Source of the DNA: Acridotheres tristis
Lineage: Eukaryota; Chordata; Aves; Passeriformes; Sturnidae
NCBI GenBank assembly: GCA_037013685.1
Contig: CM072887.1
Coordinates: forward strand, 49,899,154 to 49,963,153
DNA length: 64,000 nucleotides
Reading direction: 5' to 3'
Below, piece after piece: positions 33,670 through 46,386 of the stretch. A program made the translations under genes and the position numbers. Under the pieces are notes generated by a model, which saw nothing but the letters and a program-made list of their open reading frames with translations, had not been told where the DNA came from and did no database searches. Each line of letters opens with the position of its first letter. The stretch's first letter is position 1.

Positions 33670-36600
33670 GTGGCAGAGCCCCACCTTGTTTTTCACTCAC
33701 CATGGCATGAACTTTTCTGACCAAAGGCCCTTTGTAGAGAGGCTGGGATCAAACATCTTGAAAAATATAATTTGCTTTAAGTGAATGCACTATTATAAGA
33801 AAAGTATATATATTTTTTGTTTCAAATATCTTTTGGAACAGTTTTTTGCCAGTAGTATCTCTACTTCTGTCTGGAATGCAACCTGATACAACCCTGAAGA
33901 GAGTTCATATTTCAAAGTTTGTAATGAAAAGATTTAATTTTGTTTATAAAGGCCACAAAAATTATAGAGTTCCTCAAAAAGATACAAGAGTGAATATGAT
34001 TTCAAAGTCCAGTCATATTATAGGTAAAAAGAAGTGAAACAGAGCCTTAATTTGGGTGTGACTGCCCTGTAATCTACAATGCCTTTGCAGACTGTCAACA
34101 CTGAGAATTCGGATCACATTTGCAAATGACAGCCTTTTTTCCCCTAGGTGCTGTTTATCTCTAAATTTCCCTTTATTGACAGGGTAAACATATATGGTAC
34201 TTAGAAGTGAGCAATATACAGTACTTAGTAATACATTTCTAGTTTCTTTATTTGAATAACCTCAGAGTTTCAAGGCTCATAGCAGAAGAAACTCAGAGGA
34301 ATAATATTTTTACTGTTTTTTTTCTTCCAAGGACAGAGTATTCCGTGAGGTATACAATGACAGGGATTACTATGCACAGCTTTTTGAGAAGGGTAGTGAT
34401 TTAAAATACTAAAATGGCTAACCATTTTTAATAGTGTATTCTAATTGCAGTAGCCTCTTTCTCTGAGCAGGCTCTACTAAGAGATAATTGACCTCTGTGT
34501 CTGTTAAGCACTCTCACATTTGGCTTGGGAAGCATAATTCACATCACAGCCAATTACCTTGTGATATAGCCTACAAAAAAACCCTCAACTATTGGCATAG
34601 CCCTGCCATTTCTTTCCCTTTCTGTATTCCTTTAGTCTTTCCTTCCTGGCTATAATATTTGGGTTGTCATATTTGTCAGATGCCCTCTTTGTTCTCTTCC
34701 ATCTATTCTTTACTGTAGGAATCCAAACAGAAGAAAATAACAGACTCAGAGCAGCTCCACCGTTTTGGTGCATAAAGCAGGACAACGATTTACAATGACA
34801 TAGAAAATAACTCTCTGTTAAATATTGCTTTTAGTTAGTTTTGTATATAAAGCCTTTCAAACTAGATGCTGAACTGTGTGTGATAAGGAAATCTGATAAA
34901 AGAGATTCTGTGTTGCTTGCTGCTATAGAATTGTCTGTTATTGTGCCAGGTATTTTTTAATAAAGATTTAAGCAAAGACATTCAATTACTCATGGCTCCT
35001 TAATTGTTTCTTTCAGATCTGCTATACTGACCATCCTGTTGGCACGTGGGCAACTTACATAAATTAAAACAGTGTATAAGAAAATATGACTCCTTTGGGA
35101 ATAAAAGTCTCACTAACTAGACCTATGCCTCTGTTACTAAAAATGGCCCAGAGGTCAACTGAAAATCAGAGTGATTAATAGATCTAGTAGAGTCTTGCAG
35201 ACTGCCAGAGATTGGTTCCCTACTGGAAATCCTTAACTAACCAGGCTGACCATAAGCCAAGAAACGATCTCAAAGATGATCTGGCTGGTAAATGGGTCTC
35301 AGTCCTACCTCAATAACTCATAATCAAAACCTTAAGCTGCTTTGCCATAAGTGGCTGTACTTACTCAAGCAGGCAGAAAAGTCCTACTTTCACAGCCATT
35401 ACAAATATGTTTGGAAAGCACCAGCTGGATTACTGTTGACATTATCTTATCTAGGCTCATTCTAGTTGCTGCTGTCCCTGTCCCTGCAACTTTTAGAAGC
35501 TGGTAAACCACAGAAATACCAACACTGCATAATTCTGGATACTGAATTTTCTGGATGCTGAAAGATTTGTGACTCATGACCTTATTGAAACACAGATTGC
35601 GAAAAGCACTGAAATTTAGATAATAAGATTTTCAAAGATGCATCTGACACTGAAGAGTCAGTACTGCATACCAGGGACCTGTCAGAACCTCAGTCAAAAT
35701 CTCCAAGAGTAAAATACCTGTCATGTTTCTGGAAAATAGTAACTTTCTGTGAGCTAGATTTTTCTGTGCCTTAACACCTCCTTGAAAATAGGAACTTAAT
35801 GAATAACTTAGACTGGATGATAGGTTTATGAAGCACTCTTCTATACTCTGGTGTGTCAGGTTAAAAGCATAAGATGCAGTGTTATTTTGTAGAGTAGAAT
35901 TTCTAAAGTTCTTTCCAGGAATGCATGATAATATTCCGAGACTGAATACACTTGCAAGTTTTTCATTTGCTTAATATCTGTGGCAAGATAGTTAATAGAG
36001 GTTTGAATTTAAAAGGTGGTGTAATATATATTGTATATACTGTATTTATATTATACTAATCCCATGCTTCAGGGCTTCCAGTGATTACTTTTAGGGCTAG
36101 AAGGAATTTTCCTTCTTTGATTCATAATGGGAGTTCTTTTTTTCACCTGCCTCTGGGCAGTGGAAGTAGAGATGTATAAAATATTTTTAGTGGCATTAAA
36201 TTCCTACCTATCTGATTGGTATATATTGCTCACACATTCAGGATTAAAGCAGTGACCAGATTTGGGGTCAAGAAGTGTTCTTCCTGTGGCTGAGATTGAC
36301 TACCTAAGTGGTATTTTTTAAACCTTTTCTTGTACCATGGAACATCATGTGCTTCCCAGCATTTTGTTGAAATGTTATTTGAAAAATTCCTTTCTGCCAG
36401 ATCCTGAGAAAAAAACCTCTTTATTTTGTGGTGCAATATATTTATGTTCCTTGCCTTTTTATAAAATAACTGAAGTTGGTTGCAGCGTGCAGCACAGTTT
36501 TGGTGGCTGCCATAGGTGTGACACAAAATACAGGTATTTTATGGAGTAGTCTAGATAAAAGGCAAAAAGACATTTCTAGCAGAGTAGCCCATGACTGCAG

Positions 36601-37944
36601 TTCTGGACACACTGTTGCATGTGCATCCTTCTTTTCCTATTTTCTTGTGTTTTGAACATCCACATCAGAGGTGGGCTGGAAGTGATTTTGATGTCTGGCA
36701 CCAGGTTGTCAGCTCCAATATTTCCTTTAGTTTTATAGACAGAAAATCAGACAAGGAGTGGTAAGATGGGGTTTATGGGGGTGGAAATCCAGTGGTTGAC
36801 TGTCTGTGTGCAGCAGTGTTTGGAAGAGACACCGAGCTTGTTGTATGGAGGGAAAATTGGCTGGAGAGGTACAGAAGGTTTTGTTTGTTTCCATTTCTGT
36901 TTCAAGTTGAAGAAAATGGCCTCAGTTGCTTCTAGATTACACACAGTGCTTGCAGTTTCAAGCCTGATGCCTCATCTGTTTTTTCCTTTCTTCTACTAAA
37001 GCTAATAGTAGTGTAAATGTGGGAAATTGTAGATATGTTTCTGATTTAAATAGAGAATACAATGTGAACCTATTAGATTAATAGTTATAATGAAACCTGC
37101 ATGCATTTTTCTTGGCAGTCATTTCAATCACTTCATTGTAAGCAATCCAACTTTCCTATGTTTCCTCAGTGAAGCATATTTCTAGAGAATTCAGTCTTTC
37201 CAAGTGCATTGTCAAGTGCTGATAAATTTTTATGAGCTTCAGCTAGTGGGTGACAGCCACCATGGATATCAGAAATTATAGGAGAGCACTTAATGTGTTC
37301 TAGTCCTCCTCTGGAGTACATCTGCTTCAAGTGTCAAATCATGACTGGTATAATCTTTACTTTTTTCCCCTTGATTGTTGGAATAATAACTAAAACTCTC
37401 CCTAGAAAACCCAAACAAGGTTTCATTAGGATAGTAGATATTTCATGCTAATATCATAAAACCTAGCAAAAGCTGGGACGGTGTGGGGTGACAGACCACC
37501 ACACATCTTTCCTTACCCGTTCCTTAGTCAGGGTATAAAGTGAAAAAAGCCAGGACCTAAACAATTCTTAAGTGTCTCTTGTGCTGAGCTGGGACATATT
37601 ACAAAGATTACACCTGTCACGATAGGGCTATCCACAGAGTCTAAAATTAATTTTATCCCCCTTTAAACACATGGGGTTCATAACCTGGAAACAGAGAGGC
37701 CTGGCTATACATAGGGAAGGAGAAAAGGTATTTCAGCCCCTAAGAGATCAATATTTACTCTAATATGCTTTTAAATGAGAAAAAAATCTACGCATTTCTA
37801 GGCTAATGTAGATATTGAAAGCAAGGGACATGAGAAAAGCAAAATATGACAAGCTCTGCCTTGATTATTTTTTGCATACTAAGCCATGAACTGGGAAGTA
37901 CCCCAAAGGAAATTAGCTATCTTATTTTGTTTATTATCCTGAGA
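33669..37944. other. Unique AT-rich non-coding DNA
   Basis: No gene is recognised. An AT-rich, partly palindromic low-complexity stretch lies at about 36,020-36,060. Small frames at 34,585-34,785, 35,365-35,577, 36,230-36,549 and 36,747-36,999 show no domain. Confidence 0.5.
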
Positions 37945-38060
37945 ACTCAAAGTATTTCATCAAAATGGGGAATTTAAAGCAGAAATAAAATGGCTTGCCT
38001 AAATATCATACAATAAAGAGAGAAGTGTCCTGGTCTATAGTCTAGTAAATCATCTAAAAG
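37945..38060 (-). mobile_element. MIR-like SINE fragment, reverse orientation
   Basis: An AAAATGGGGAATTTAAAGCAG stretch matches the reversed MIR AATGGGGAAACTGAGGCA. It is followed by AAATGGCTTGCCTAAATATCA for AGTGACTTGCCCAAGGTCA, and then by CCTGGTCTATAGTCTAGT for the CCCAGTCTAGTGC-type head. Three ordered blocks support the call. Old and inactive. Confidence 0.5.
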
Positions 38061-41000
38061 ATTGCATCATATAAGAAGTCCCCCAAATGTGCTAGTTATA
38101 ACTTCTGGAGCAATAGCTAAAAATTTTTTATATTGAGATGCTTAGACACTCAGTATGGGCAGTAATGAGTAAATACAGATAATGAGAGGGGGAGGAGAGG
38201 GACAGGAATTCCTGTAGAGATCTTGGACAGAGGATGCTGTGGTACTCAGTCAATGCACACCCCTGTGTTCACCAAACAGAAGGAAGCTACTGCAATAAAG
38301 TTCAAACAAGGTCTACTGAGCTGGAGAGAAGGACGAGGTTCTTGTGGAGCATGGCAAGAGGACATAGAGAAGTGGTGATAAACAGAGATGGTGAACTGGA
38401 ATGTATAATCAAGAATTATGGATGGAGTGGGGGGAATGTGGTAATTAGGTAATAATGGCAGAAGCAGTTTCTGTATATAAATATTTAACTTATTTTTGTG
38501 GAATAATTCACAGTAGAGTTGAAATATCCACTGACACTTAAGTATTTTTACTTTCATGAAGTGAATTCTGTACCATCTAAGGGTTTTGTCATATCCCTTG
38601 ATATAATCCTTGCAGATTTGATCACTGTTCACTTAATTTTTGACATATTTAGTTAGAGTATAATGAGCATGTAAAGAAAATAAAACATCATTATATGTAA
38701 CACAGATGTACCAGATTTTATTTTTACATTCCTCTGAGTTATAACACTTACATTGCAGTACCATCTGTAATCCCTGGCAGAGCTGAGGCATTCTACAGAT
38801 ATATAAGAAATGACAGGTACCCTATGACAAACAGCTTACTGCCTAGCACACTGAGCAAGCTGATGAAAGAAAGAAGGTACAGAATATGAGCGAACAGGCT
38901 GAGTGAGCTAGCGAGGGAGGTAACAAAAAATAGAAAGTTAAATTTACATAGGCATGTAAGTCATCTAGGAACCTAACTCAGAAGTCGGTAGGTTTCAAAA
39001 CTGGATTGTGCATCATTGTTTTCCAGCAGATGTTAGTTTCTTGAATACCACATTATCTTCAAAATGAGATGTTGGTTCTCATACCAATCACTCCTTTGTG
39101 GTCTATGAGGCATTCCAAAGAAGGTGCAAGAGGTGCTGGGAAAGCATGAGAAGACATGAGAAATAACAAATTCAACTTTATGTCCATACATTACGTACAT
39201 CACTGAATATTAAAACCCCTACCTGCAAAGTCAGTGGGTAGACTTATACCTTCAGTATCTCAAGGTATATTTTAATAAAGCATTAATTAAGTAAAATATT
39301 AGGCTGCTTAGGTAACATAGGCTGCTAATTTGAATTAATTTAAAGGGACAGTCTCAGGTTCTTACTAGGCTATTTATGTACCCTGCACTTTGATTTACGT
39401 TGCAAGAAAAGTCCAGGACATGGCTTGCCTGAAAAAAAGCTCATTGTGCTTATTCATTAAGAGAGATATCAGAGTCCATGGTGTTTTGAAAACAATTAGT
39501 TGAATGCATTACACTACAGCGAAGGCATTGCAAGATCACTTGCTTCTGTGAGAGTACCAACAATGCACGGGGTGACAGAATATTTCTTTTTCCAGGACAC
39601 TACGCTCAATAGCTTTTGTTCAATTAAGGAGGACTTCCACTTTGCTTTGATTATGGTGTTTCATTACTGTCCATTTACTGAAAGAAGCTTATTGATGATA
39701 TAAGCTTGGTACATTATATATGCAATCAAAAACAATCAATGAATCACCATGAAATAAAGGCCCTGAACATAGAAAAGGCAGCAGTCAAATGCTTCTGTGC
39801 TATTAAGTAATATGTATGTATCAGCATCCAGCCCTCCCTGAGGGCATTACTGAGTCTACCTTAAATTTTTTCTTCAAAATGTCTAAAAACAAAAATTACT
39901 TGGCCATATTTATATACATTTAAATAGAATCACCACTTCTAGAAGTGTAGGCATTTACTGCTGGTAAAATACCTCAAGGATTTATATACTTTTTGGCATT
40001 CTTCCCACAGTGACAAATTGTCCTTTATTCAGGGATTCATTATTCCAGGTGATGAACTCTTGCCAAAATTTTCAAGCTCAAGTAACTAAAAGTAGATACC
40101 CGGAAAAAAGGTTCCTAAATTGTTCACATAGAGTTCCAATTCCTGACAACAAATGAGATAAATTAAGGAGTGTTGCACATGTGAAGCAATTTTGAAAAGA
40201 ATTTTATTAAGTCATTTAGATGACAGAATGTGGTTGCTTAAGTATGGAAATGCCTTCAGATTTTACCTGAAAAAGCAAAATCCATAAAAGATACACACAG
40301 GGAGGACAAGTGAATAAATTAAGTGTTTTAATAAACTGGAGAGTGATACAGCAAGGAAAAAAAGTAAGTAAGTGGTAAATGATTTATCATTTTCTAGGTA
40401 GCGCATTTTTTTATGGTTCATTTCCTCCCCAATGTGAAATCTATAAAAAGAATTTTCAAGGAAGTTGTGCAGAGTGTGGGGTTTCATTAACATATTACAA
40501 TTACCCTGTGGCCATTCCTTGCTGTTAATCACAAGACCACAACAACTTCTAAAAATACAAACCCACAAAAAAGCAGCTGTTATGAACAGATTTCTCCCTT
40601 CACCACAAAAAACTCTGGAGTTTAAGAAAAGAACCCAGACTCTTCATCATAAGTGGCTTTGATTTCAGTCTACATTGGTGCTTCTCACCTCAGAATTTGT
40701 GACTGAACAGCACTGTTTGGGCAGTCTATTGCCTATTTGAAGATGTCAGAAGCAATTACTTTCACAGATTTAAGATTTTATCATACAAACCGGACAACAC
40801 AAGCGAGAATATTTGTTGAGCATTTAATCATATTTTATAAATTGTCCAGAGTTTATACCACAGATTATATCTCACTTTGAATGTGACCAGCAAATGGAGG
40901 AGAACCTTAACTAAATGAAGTTGTCTCTGATTGGTATTTGAATGGCTTTCTTGAAAACTGACTGCTTGCCTGAGGCAAGGAAAGCAAGGAGAGGAGGGTG

Positions 41001-41089
41001 GGACCTGTGATGTTGAGCAGAGATTGAAGCATTCATGGTTCACACAGACCTCCTTCAATGGGAAAGACTTCGAATGAATCACAGAAAAA
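38061..41089. other. Unique AT-rich non-coding DNA
   Basis: No gene is recognised. The frames at 38,234-38,632 lie on both strands and have no domain. The 178-codon minus-strand frame at 40,828-41,364 reaches into the CR1 antisense and is not called. Confidence 0.5.
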
Positions 41090-41511
41090 ACGAAGCTGGT
41101 GAAGAGTCTGGAGCACAAGTCCTGTGAGGAGTAGCTGAGGGAGCTGGGAGTGTTTAGCCTGGAGAAAAGGAGGCTTCTTTTCAACTCCCTGAAAAGAGGG
41201 TGTAGCCAGATGGGGGTTGGCCTCTTCTCCAGGCAACAAGTGAGAGGACAAGGAAATGGCCTCCACTTGTACCAGGACAAGCTTAGATTGGATATTAGGA
41301 AAAACTTCCTCCTTGACAGGGTTGTCAGGGGACAGGCTGCCCAGGGACACGGTTGAGTCACCATCCCTGGAGGTATTTTAAAGACATGTAAATGTGATGT
41401 TGGGGGACGTAGTTTAGTGGTGGACTTGTCAATAATGGTTGGACTTTAAAGCCCAATGCACTTGGTCTGATCTTAGAGGACTTTTCCAGCTGAAATGATT
41501 CTGATTCTATG
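41090..41511 (+). mobile_element. CR1 LINE, 3' end only
   Basis: A 5'-truncated CR1 copy of about 420 bases. It carries the well-known avian CR1 3' landmarks in order: the GTCTGGAGCACAAGTCCT start, TGAGGGAGCTGGGAG, AGCCTGGAGAAAAGGAGGCT, TTAGATTGGATATTAGGAAA, GGCTGCCCAGGGA, GAGTCACCATCCCTGGAGGT and TTTAGTGGTGGACTTG. It ends in ATTCTGATTCTATG, a decayed form of the 8-base ATTCTATG tail typical of CR1. Severe 5' truncation is the rule for CR1. It is noncoding and inactive. A string of small substitutions and indels indicates age. I infer no target-site duplication. Confidence 0.93.
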
Positions 41512-43761
41512 TACATGAGATAAATTATGGCCAGCTTTTCACACAGGGAGCTGCAGTGGGGTTTGTTTCATATGCAGATTTTGGGTAGCACTATTTGTAG
41601 GTTTTTAGGATATGGAAGAAGATCTGACAAAGGAGAACTGGTCTCAAACATGTCTTCAACAGAAGCTGGTGTTTTTAAGATTTTAATTTAGGTGAGAAGA
41701 TTGCTAAATGGTTTACTAAAAGGTTGGTGAAACTTTACTCATGCCATCTCATCCAATGTCACTTATAATTCCATCCATCTCTCTAGAAAAGTCTCTGTTA
41801 TTGTTGCAGTTATACTGGTGGCACTGGTACTAGTCCAGGAGTAGCTTCTCTTCCATCTTTACCCCTCCATGTTAATTTCAAAGCAAATACTGAATAATCT
41901 CTATCAGGGCCAGCAAGCTCATTATGTGTTAATTGAGCTAATTTGTTAAAGTCAATGTTTTTCTTATAAACTAAAGCCGTGCTTTGTTAGCTAATTTTCA
42001 TTAATAATTCTTAAGAGTGCATCAGGATATTATTATAGAATTTTATTTTTTTGCCATAAAATTATTTTGTATTAATATTGTACATATTTTAATATACTTG
42101 AACAGTAGGATTGACATTGTGGCTAATTAAGATTTCCTCCAGTTTCTTTATAAAAATTTTGTATTTCTGTATAGAAGAATATTGCTTTTCTTACTTACCT
42201 TTAAGTCTGGATAATTATAATTCATTAAAATATTAAAGTTCTTGCTTAGCAAGCCATTTTTAGTATATTTATTTTCCTCCAATTACAGTACAATTTTCCC
42301 TTTTTTGTCTGTCAGTAATATCACACATTTACATGTATTCAGAAAGCCTCTGGTTCACATATTGTCCACGAACAGAGATATTTTATAATATATTTTTCTT
42401 TTCTAAGGTGTTCTATGAGAACAAATTTCAGCCTTAGACTGAAAGAAAGAGTTTGTAGTAACAGTAGATATAAATTTTTGATTTTTCTTGTTCTTGCTGT
42501 TCTATTTTATGGCTGAGGGCCTAATCTTCATATTCCTGACTTAAACTGCAATAAGTTTTGTTTAAGTATGGCTAACAAATGGGTGATTAATTATTAACTA
42601 GCAATACCATTGCCTGAAAGCCTTGTACTTGGCACCCCAAGTATTAGTTTTGTTAATTTTATTCTTATCTGATAAATCTGACCTGATGTCTTCATACTTA
42701 AGAAAACACTGAAAGACCCGAAGCTAAAAGCAAACCTCTGCTTGGACAAAAACATACTTATGCTAAAGCCATTTGTTTAAAAAACATTTAAACTTATGAG
42801 TTCAATCATAATAAACTGAAGTCCTTCAGAAAGTCATTGAAATTCTCCACGGTTACACAAACAGAATAGACTCTGATTCTCCAATCAGATATACATCTGC
42901 CTAAAGGAACATTGACTTTAAGCAGTGTTTATAGGGCTTTCTCAAATACTTGCCAGTGGTTTTACTAACCTTCTCCTCCAGATGTGAATTATGATTTCAC
43001 ATCAGATAATACAGGTAATTTCACCATTTGATAGCACCCTCCAGAATTTATTCTATCCCTCCTCAATACCTCTTTGCAAACCTCACTTTAAAAGTGAAAA
43101 CATCAATCTCACCACCTCAAACCTTGCTACTTTTTTGCTACAGAAATTCCATCTTTCTCTGAGGATCTGTGTACATTTTTTTTTTTTTTAGATCTGAGGA
43201 ATCACTGCAGTCTGGCTGGGTGGAGATGGCCTCTATCCAGACAAAAGGCAGAGTAACATATACAGCCCTGACCCAGCAACATGTACAGCCCAACCAAGTC
43301 ATTTCTCCTAAATATCTTATGGATAATCAGATATTCTCTCTGTTTGGTTTTTGGTTTTTTTAGCTACTGAAAGTATTAGGAGTAAGAGTTAACATGGAAG
43401 AGGAAGAAGGGAGAAAGAAAGGCCTGGCTCTTGCAAGGGGAACAGATGAGGCTGCTACTCAGGATAGCAGGGCAGACACCTGGGAGCATAACCCTGGCTC
43501 TGCACATATTAGAGAATGCTCCAAGGCTGTGGCCCAGGAGGAAGTGCTAGTGCTCACCTTACAGGTCCTGTCCTTGTAAACCTTTTCTGTAGAAGTACCT
43601 ACACAGACTACATTGCTTCAGTTTGCCTGATCTGCACTGGGTTTGATGGATTTCTTTCTTCCTTTGCGTTTATGGTGTCATGTGAAGGAACACTTTAGGT
43701 ATAAATGGGTAGAAGGAAAGGTAATCATTACTGTTCTTAGAAAGGATAAATATGAGTAAAA
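41512..43761. other. Unique AT-rich non-coding DNA between the CR1 copies
   Basis: No gene is recognised. T14 lies at 43,176-43,189 with GAGGATCTG and GATCTGAGG on its two sides. A 61-codon frame at 43,394-43,579 has an acidic start but no domain. The sequence is otherwise AT-rich and repeat-poor. Confidence 0.5.
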
Positions 43762-43770
43762 CAGGTCCTT

Positions 43771-44076
43771 TTGGGGCATTCCAACCACCCAGATATGTGT
43801 TGGAGTCACAACATGGCAGAGCAAAAGCAATCCTGGAGGTTCTTGGAATGTGTCAATGACAACCTCAAGAAGAGGTGCCATACTGGACCTTGTGCTCAGC
43901 AGCAGGGAGGAGCTGGTAGGGAATGTAGTGAACAAGGCAGCCTTGGCTGCAGTGACCACGGGAGGGTAGAGTTTGAGATCCTCAGGGCTGTGAGGAAGGC
44001 ACGCAGCAAGCTCTCTGCTCTGGATTTCAGGAGAGCAGAGTTTGGCCTCTTCAAATGCCTACTCGGTAGAGGATGA
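43771..44076 (+). pseudogene. CR1 ORF2 endonuclease C-terminal remnant
   Basis: An open stretch of 101 codons with the SNHPDMCW motif (CR1: DFNHPDICW) at residues 4-11, the GCSDH motif at about 59-63 and LDFRRAEF at about 84-91. These are the last landmarks of the APE-type endonuclease that nicks target DNA in CR1 retrotransposition. The GDFN aspartate is replaced, reading GHSN. The frame is lost just downstream. Confidence 0.85.
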
Positions 44077-44375
44077 TGGAATAGAACACTGGAGGGCAGA
44101 AGGACTCGAGGATGATGGCTGATATTCAAGGATCACCTCCCCCAATATCACAAACATACCATCTCAACAAGGGGAAATTGGGAAAAAATGCCAGGAGGCC
44201 TCCAAGGATGAACAAGTAGCTGCTGAGCAAACTCAGATAGAAAAAGAAGCTTTCAGGAAGTGGAAACAAGGACAGCTGGCCTGAGAGGAATACAGGGAAA
44301 TTGTATGGGAAGATAAGGGCAAGGTTAGGGAAGACAAAACCCAGACAGTATTGAGTCTGGCCAGAGATACTAAGG

Positions 44376-44585
44376 ATGGCAGAAAGAGCTTTTATAGGTA
44401 TGTTGCCAGCAAGGGAAAGACTAAGGATAGATAATATGGGCCCTCTCCATAAGGAAATGGGACACCTGGCTAGCCTGGACAAAGAGAATGTGGAGGAGGT
44501 TCTCAATGACTTCTATGCCTCAGTCTTCAACAGCATGTGCTCCAGCCATGCTGCCCACCTTGAGAAAGGCAAATGCAGGGAATGA
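44376..44585 (+). pseudogene. CR1 ORF2 linker remnant
   Basis: A short open stretch holding MGPLHKEMGHLASLDKENVE and FYASVF, which correspond to the CR1 segment between endonuclease and reverse transcriptase (the conserved FFASVF-type motif). It is in frame 3, while the endonuclease part is in frame 1. Not functional. Confidence 0.7.
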
Positions 44586-44707
44586 AAACCCTAAGTCCAC
44601 TGTAGGAGACGGTCAGGTTTGAGACCATCTAAGGAAGATGAATGTGCACAAGTCTGTGGCACTTCATGAGATTCATCTGTGGGTCCTGAGGGGGTTAGTA
44701 GATCAAG

Positions 44708-45055
44708 TTGCTAAGCTTTTATCCATTTGAAAAATTATGGCAGTCAGGTGATGTCCCTGAGGACTGGAAAAAGGGAAATATAACCCTCATTTTTAAAAAG
44801 GGGAAAACAAAAGACTTGAAGAACTACAGACCAGTCAGGCACATGGAAAACAAAGAGTTGATTGGTAACAGCCAAATACATGGCTTTAGAAAGGGGAAAT
44901 CTCACCTGACAAATCTGGTCACCTTCTTTGATGAGGCTACAAGACTGGTGAATATGGGCAGAGCAACTAACATTGTCTACCTGGAGTTATGCAAAGTGCT
45001 TGAGACTATCCCACACCTGCATCCTTGTCTCCAAGTTGGAGAGACATGGATTTGA
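44708..45055 (+). pseudogene. CR1 reverse transcriptase remnant
   Basis: 115 open codons with the start of the RT domain: PEDWKKGNITLIFKKG, then KNYRPV at about residues 38-43. A deletion follows: the next residues are RHMENKE, and about 25 residues that normally lie between are missing. HGFRKGKSHLTNL and VYLELCKVLETIPH continue the fingers/palm region; the family has DLCKAFDTVPH, so the D is replaced by E. Further RT pieces around 45,110-45,200 include a decayed SGVPQGSVLGP-type motif. The YADD or FADD active-site region is absent. Confidence 0.85.
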
Positions 45056-45371
45056 TGGATGGACTACTTGATGGATAAAGAACTGGCTGGATGGCTGAAC
45101 ACAAAGAGTTGTGGTTAATGGCTCGTTGTCCACGTGGAGACCAGGGATGAGTGGTGTCCCTTGGGGGTCAGTACCTGAGCCAATGCTGTTCGACGTCTTT
45201 GTTGTCGACACGGATAGTGGAACCCAGAAAGCCAATGGGACTCTTGGTTCCCATTGAGGTGATTCTGCCCTTCTATTCTGCTCTTGTAAGAATCCACAGA
45301 GAGTGCTGTGTCCAGTTCTGGTGTCCCTAACATAAGGACATCAACTGTTGGAGTGAGTCTGGAGGAGGGCC

Positions 45372-45710
45372 ATGAAGTTGGTAAGAGGACTGGAGCGCCT
45401 CCCCTATGGAGACAGGCTGAGAAAGTTGGGGCTGTTCTGCCTGGAGAAAAGAAGATTGTGTGTAGACCTCATACAAATATTCCAGTATCTGAAGGGGGCT
45501 ACAGGAAAGCTAAAAAATGACTCTTCATCGAGAGCTGTAGTGATAGGACAAGGTGAAAGACTGAAATTTAGGTTAAATATTAAGAAAATATCTTTTACTG
45601 TAAGGGTTGTGAGACACTGGAACAGGTTGCCCAGGAAAGCTATGCATGCCCCAACCCTGGCAGTGTTCAAAGCCAGGTGGGATGAGGCCTTGAGCAATCT
45701 GGTCCAGTGA
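45372..45710 (+). pseudogene. CR1 ORF2 C-terminal remnant
   Basis: 112 codons remain open with RGLERLPYGDRLRKLGLF, LEKRRL, YLKGA, VRHWNRLP and FKARWDEALSNLV, all landmarks of the CR1 ORF2 C-terminus near the 3' end of the element. It reads in frame 3, different from the RT start. It is not a gene, though its length could mislead an automatic caller. Confidence 0.85.
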
Positions 45711-46346
45711 GAGGTATTCCTGCCCATGGCAGGTGGATTGAGGGTAGGTTGTCTTTAAGGTCCTTTCCAACCCCTTAATTGTTTATGATTTCCTGACTCT
45801 ATGTATGTACAAATTTATTTGCTAGCCAAAAGCACAAACAGAATTCCTGCCCTAAATTGTCATACTAAATTCAGCTTTTTGATTTTTCTGATGTTTTCTC
45901 TCATACCTAACATATACCAGAAGGTGACCCATGGGTGGTTCACTGAGGCATCTTTAAAGACAGGAATTACTCATCATCATCCACCCTAAAGAATTAAAGT
46001 CATTCTTTTCTATTCTCCCTATTAGATTTGCATATGCTGCAGAGCTAACCAACTTTAAGAGCAGGGAATAATAATAAATAATTCCCTTTCCTTCAGCAAA
46101 ACAACTTAATTTAATTTGACCAGCCACAGGGGAAGAAAGAAAACCAACCCAAAGAAATAATCTCTTCAAGAAAAACATCACTCTTCTGCCAACTGTGTTT
46201 CCCAAAGTGTCACAGACTGAAAGCCAAAGTTAACACTGCCTTCTCCGTCGCATAATGGCAAAGCAGGGAGTCCAGGTTGCATACAGGTCATCCAGTGTAA
46301 GAAACAGCTTCTCATCTCACTTCCCCACACTGCTGTGTGACAAACA

Positions 46347-46386
46347 TGCAGTATTTAAATGGCAAATGCAATATTTAAATGGCAAG
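46347..46386. repeat. 20-bp tandem duplication
   Basis: Two adjacent 20-base copies that differ at two positions, each containing TATTTAAATGGCAA. A small local duplication. Confidence 0.85.

Larger units (their letters stand above)
43762..45803 (+). mobile_element. CR1 LINE, about 2 kb, 5'-truncated and internally deleted
   Basis: A long CR1 copy in plus orientation. It starts inside the endonuclease part of ORF2, continues through the linker and reverse transcriptase, and ends in a CR1 3' end with AGGTCCTTTCCAACCCC and a decayed ATTCTATG tail. Remaining coding parts lie in different frames (frame 1 for the endonuclease part, frame 3 for the linker, frame 2 for the RT start, frame 3 for the C-terminal part). 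At least two internal deletions remove RT sequence, including the stretch that should hold the catalytic aspartates. Full avian CR1s are about 4.5 kb, so more than half is missing. It cannot be autonomous. Confidence 0.92.

Noticed and set aside
37640..37700. Segment resembling reversed MIR (TTTTATCCCCCTTTAAACACA then AACCTGGAAACAGAGAGG)
   Set aside because: Only two loose blocks match; too weak to call next to the stronger fragment at 37,945.
38110..38180. Stretch like the 3' tail of MIR/L2 (TTGAGATGCTTAGACACTC)
   Set aside because: Short, and in the opposite orientation to the adjacent MIR-like fragment; may be chance.
40828..41364. 178-codon minus-strand frame
   Set aside because: Its upstream part is antisense to the CR1 3' end, and no domain is present in the rest.
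44126..44506. 126-codon minus-strand frame
   Set aside because: Antisense to CR1 ORF2; accidental.
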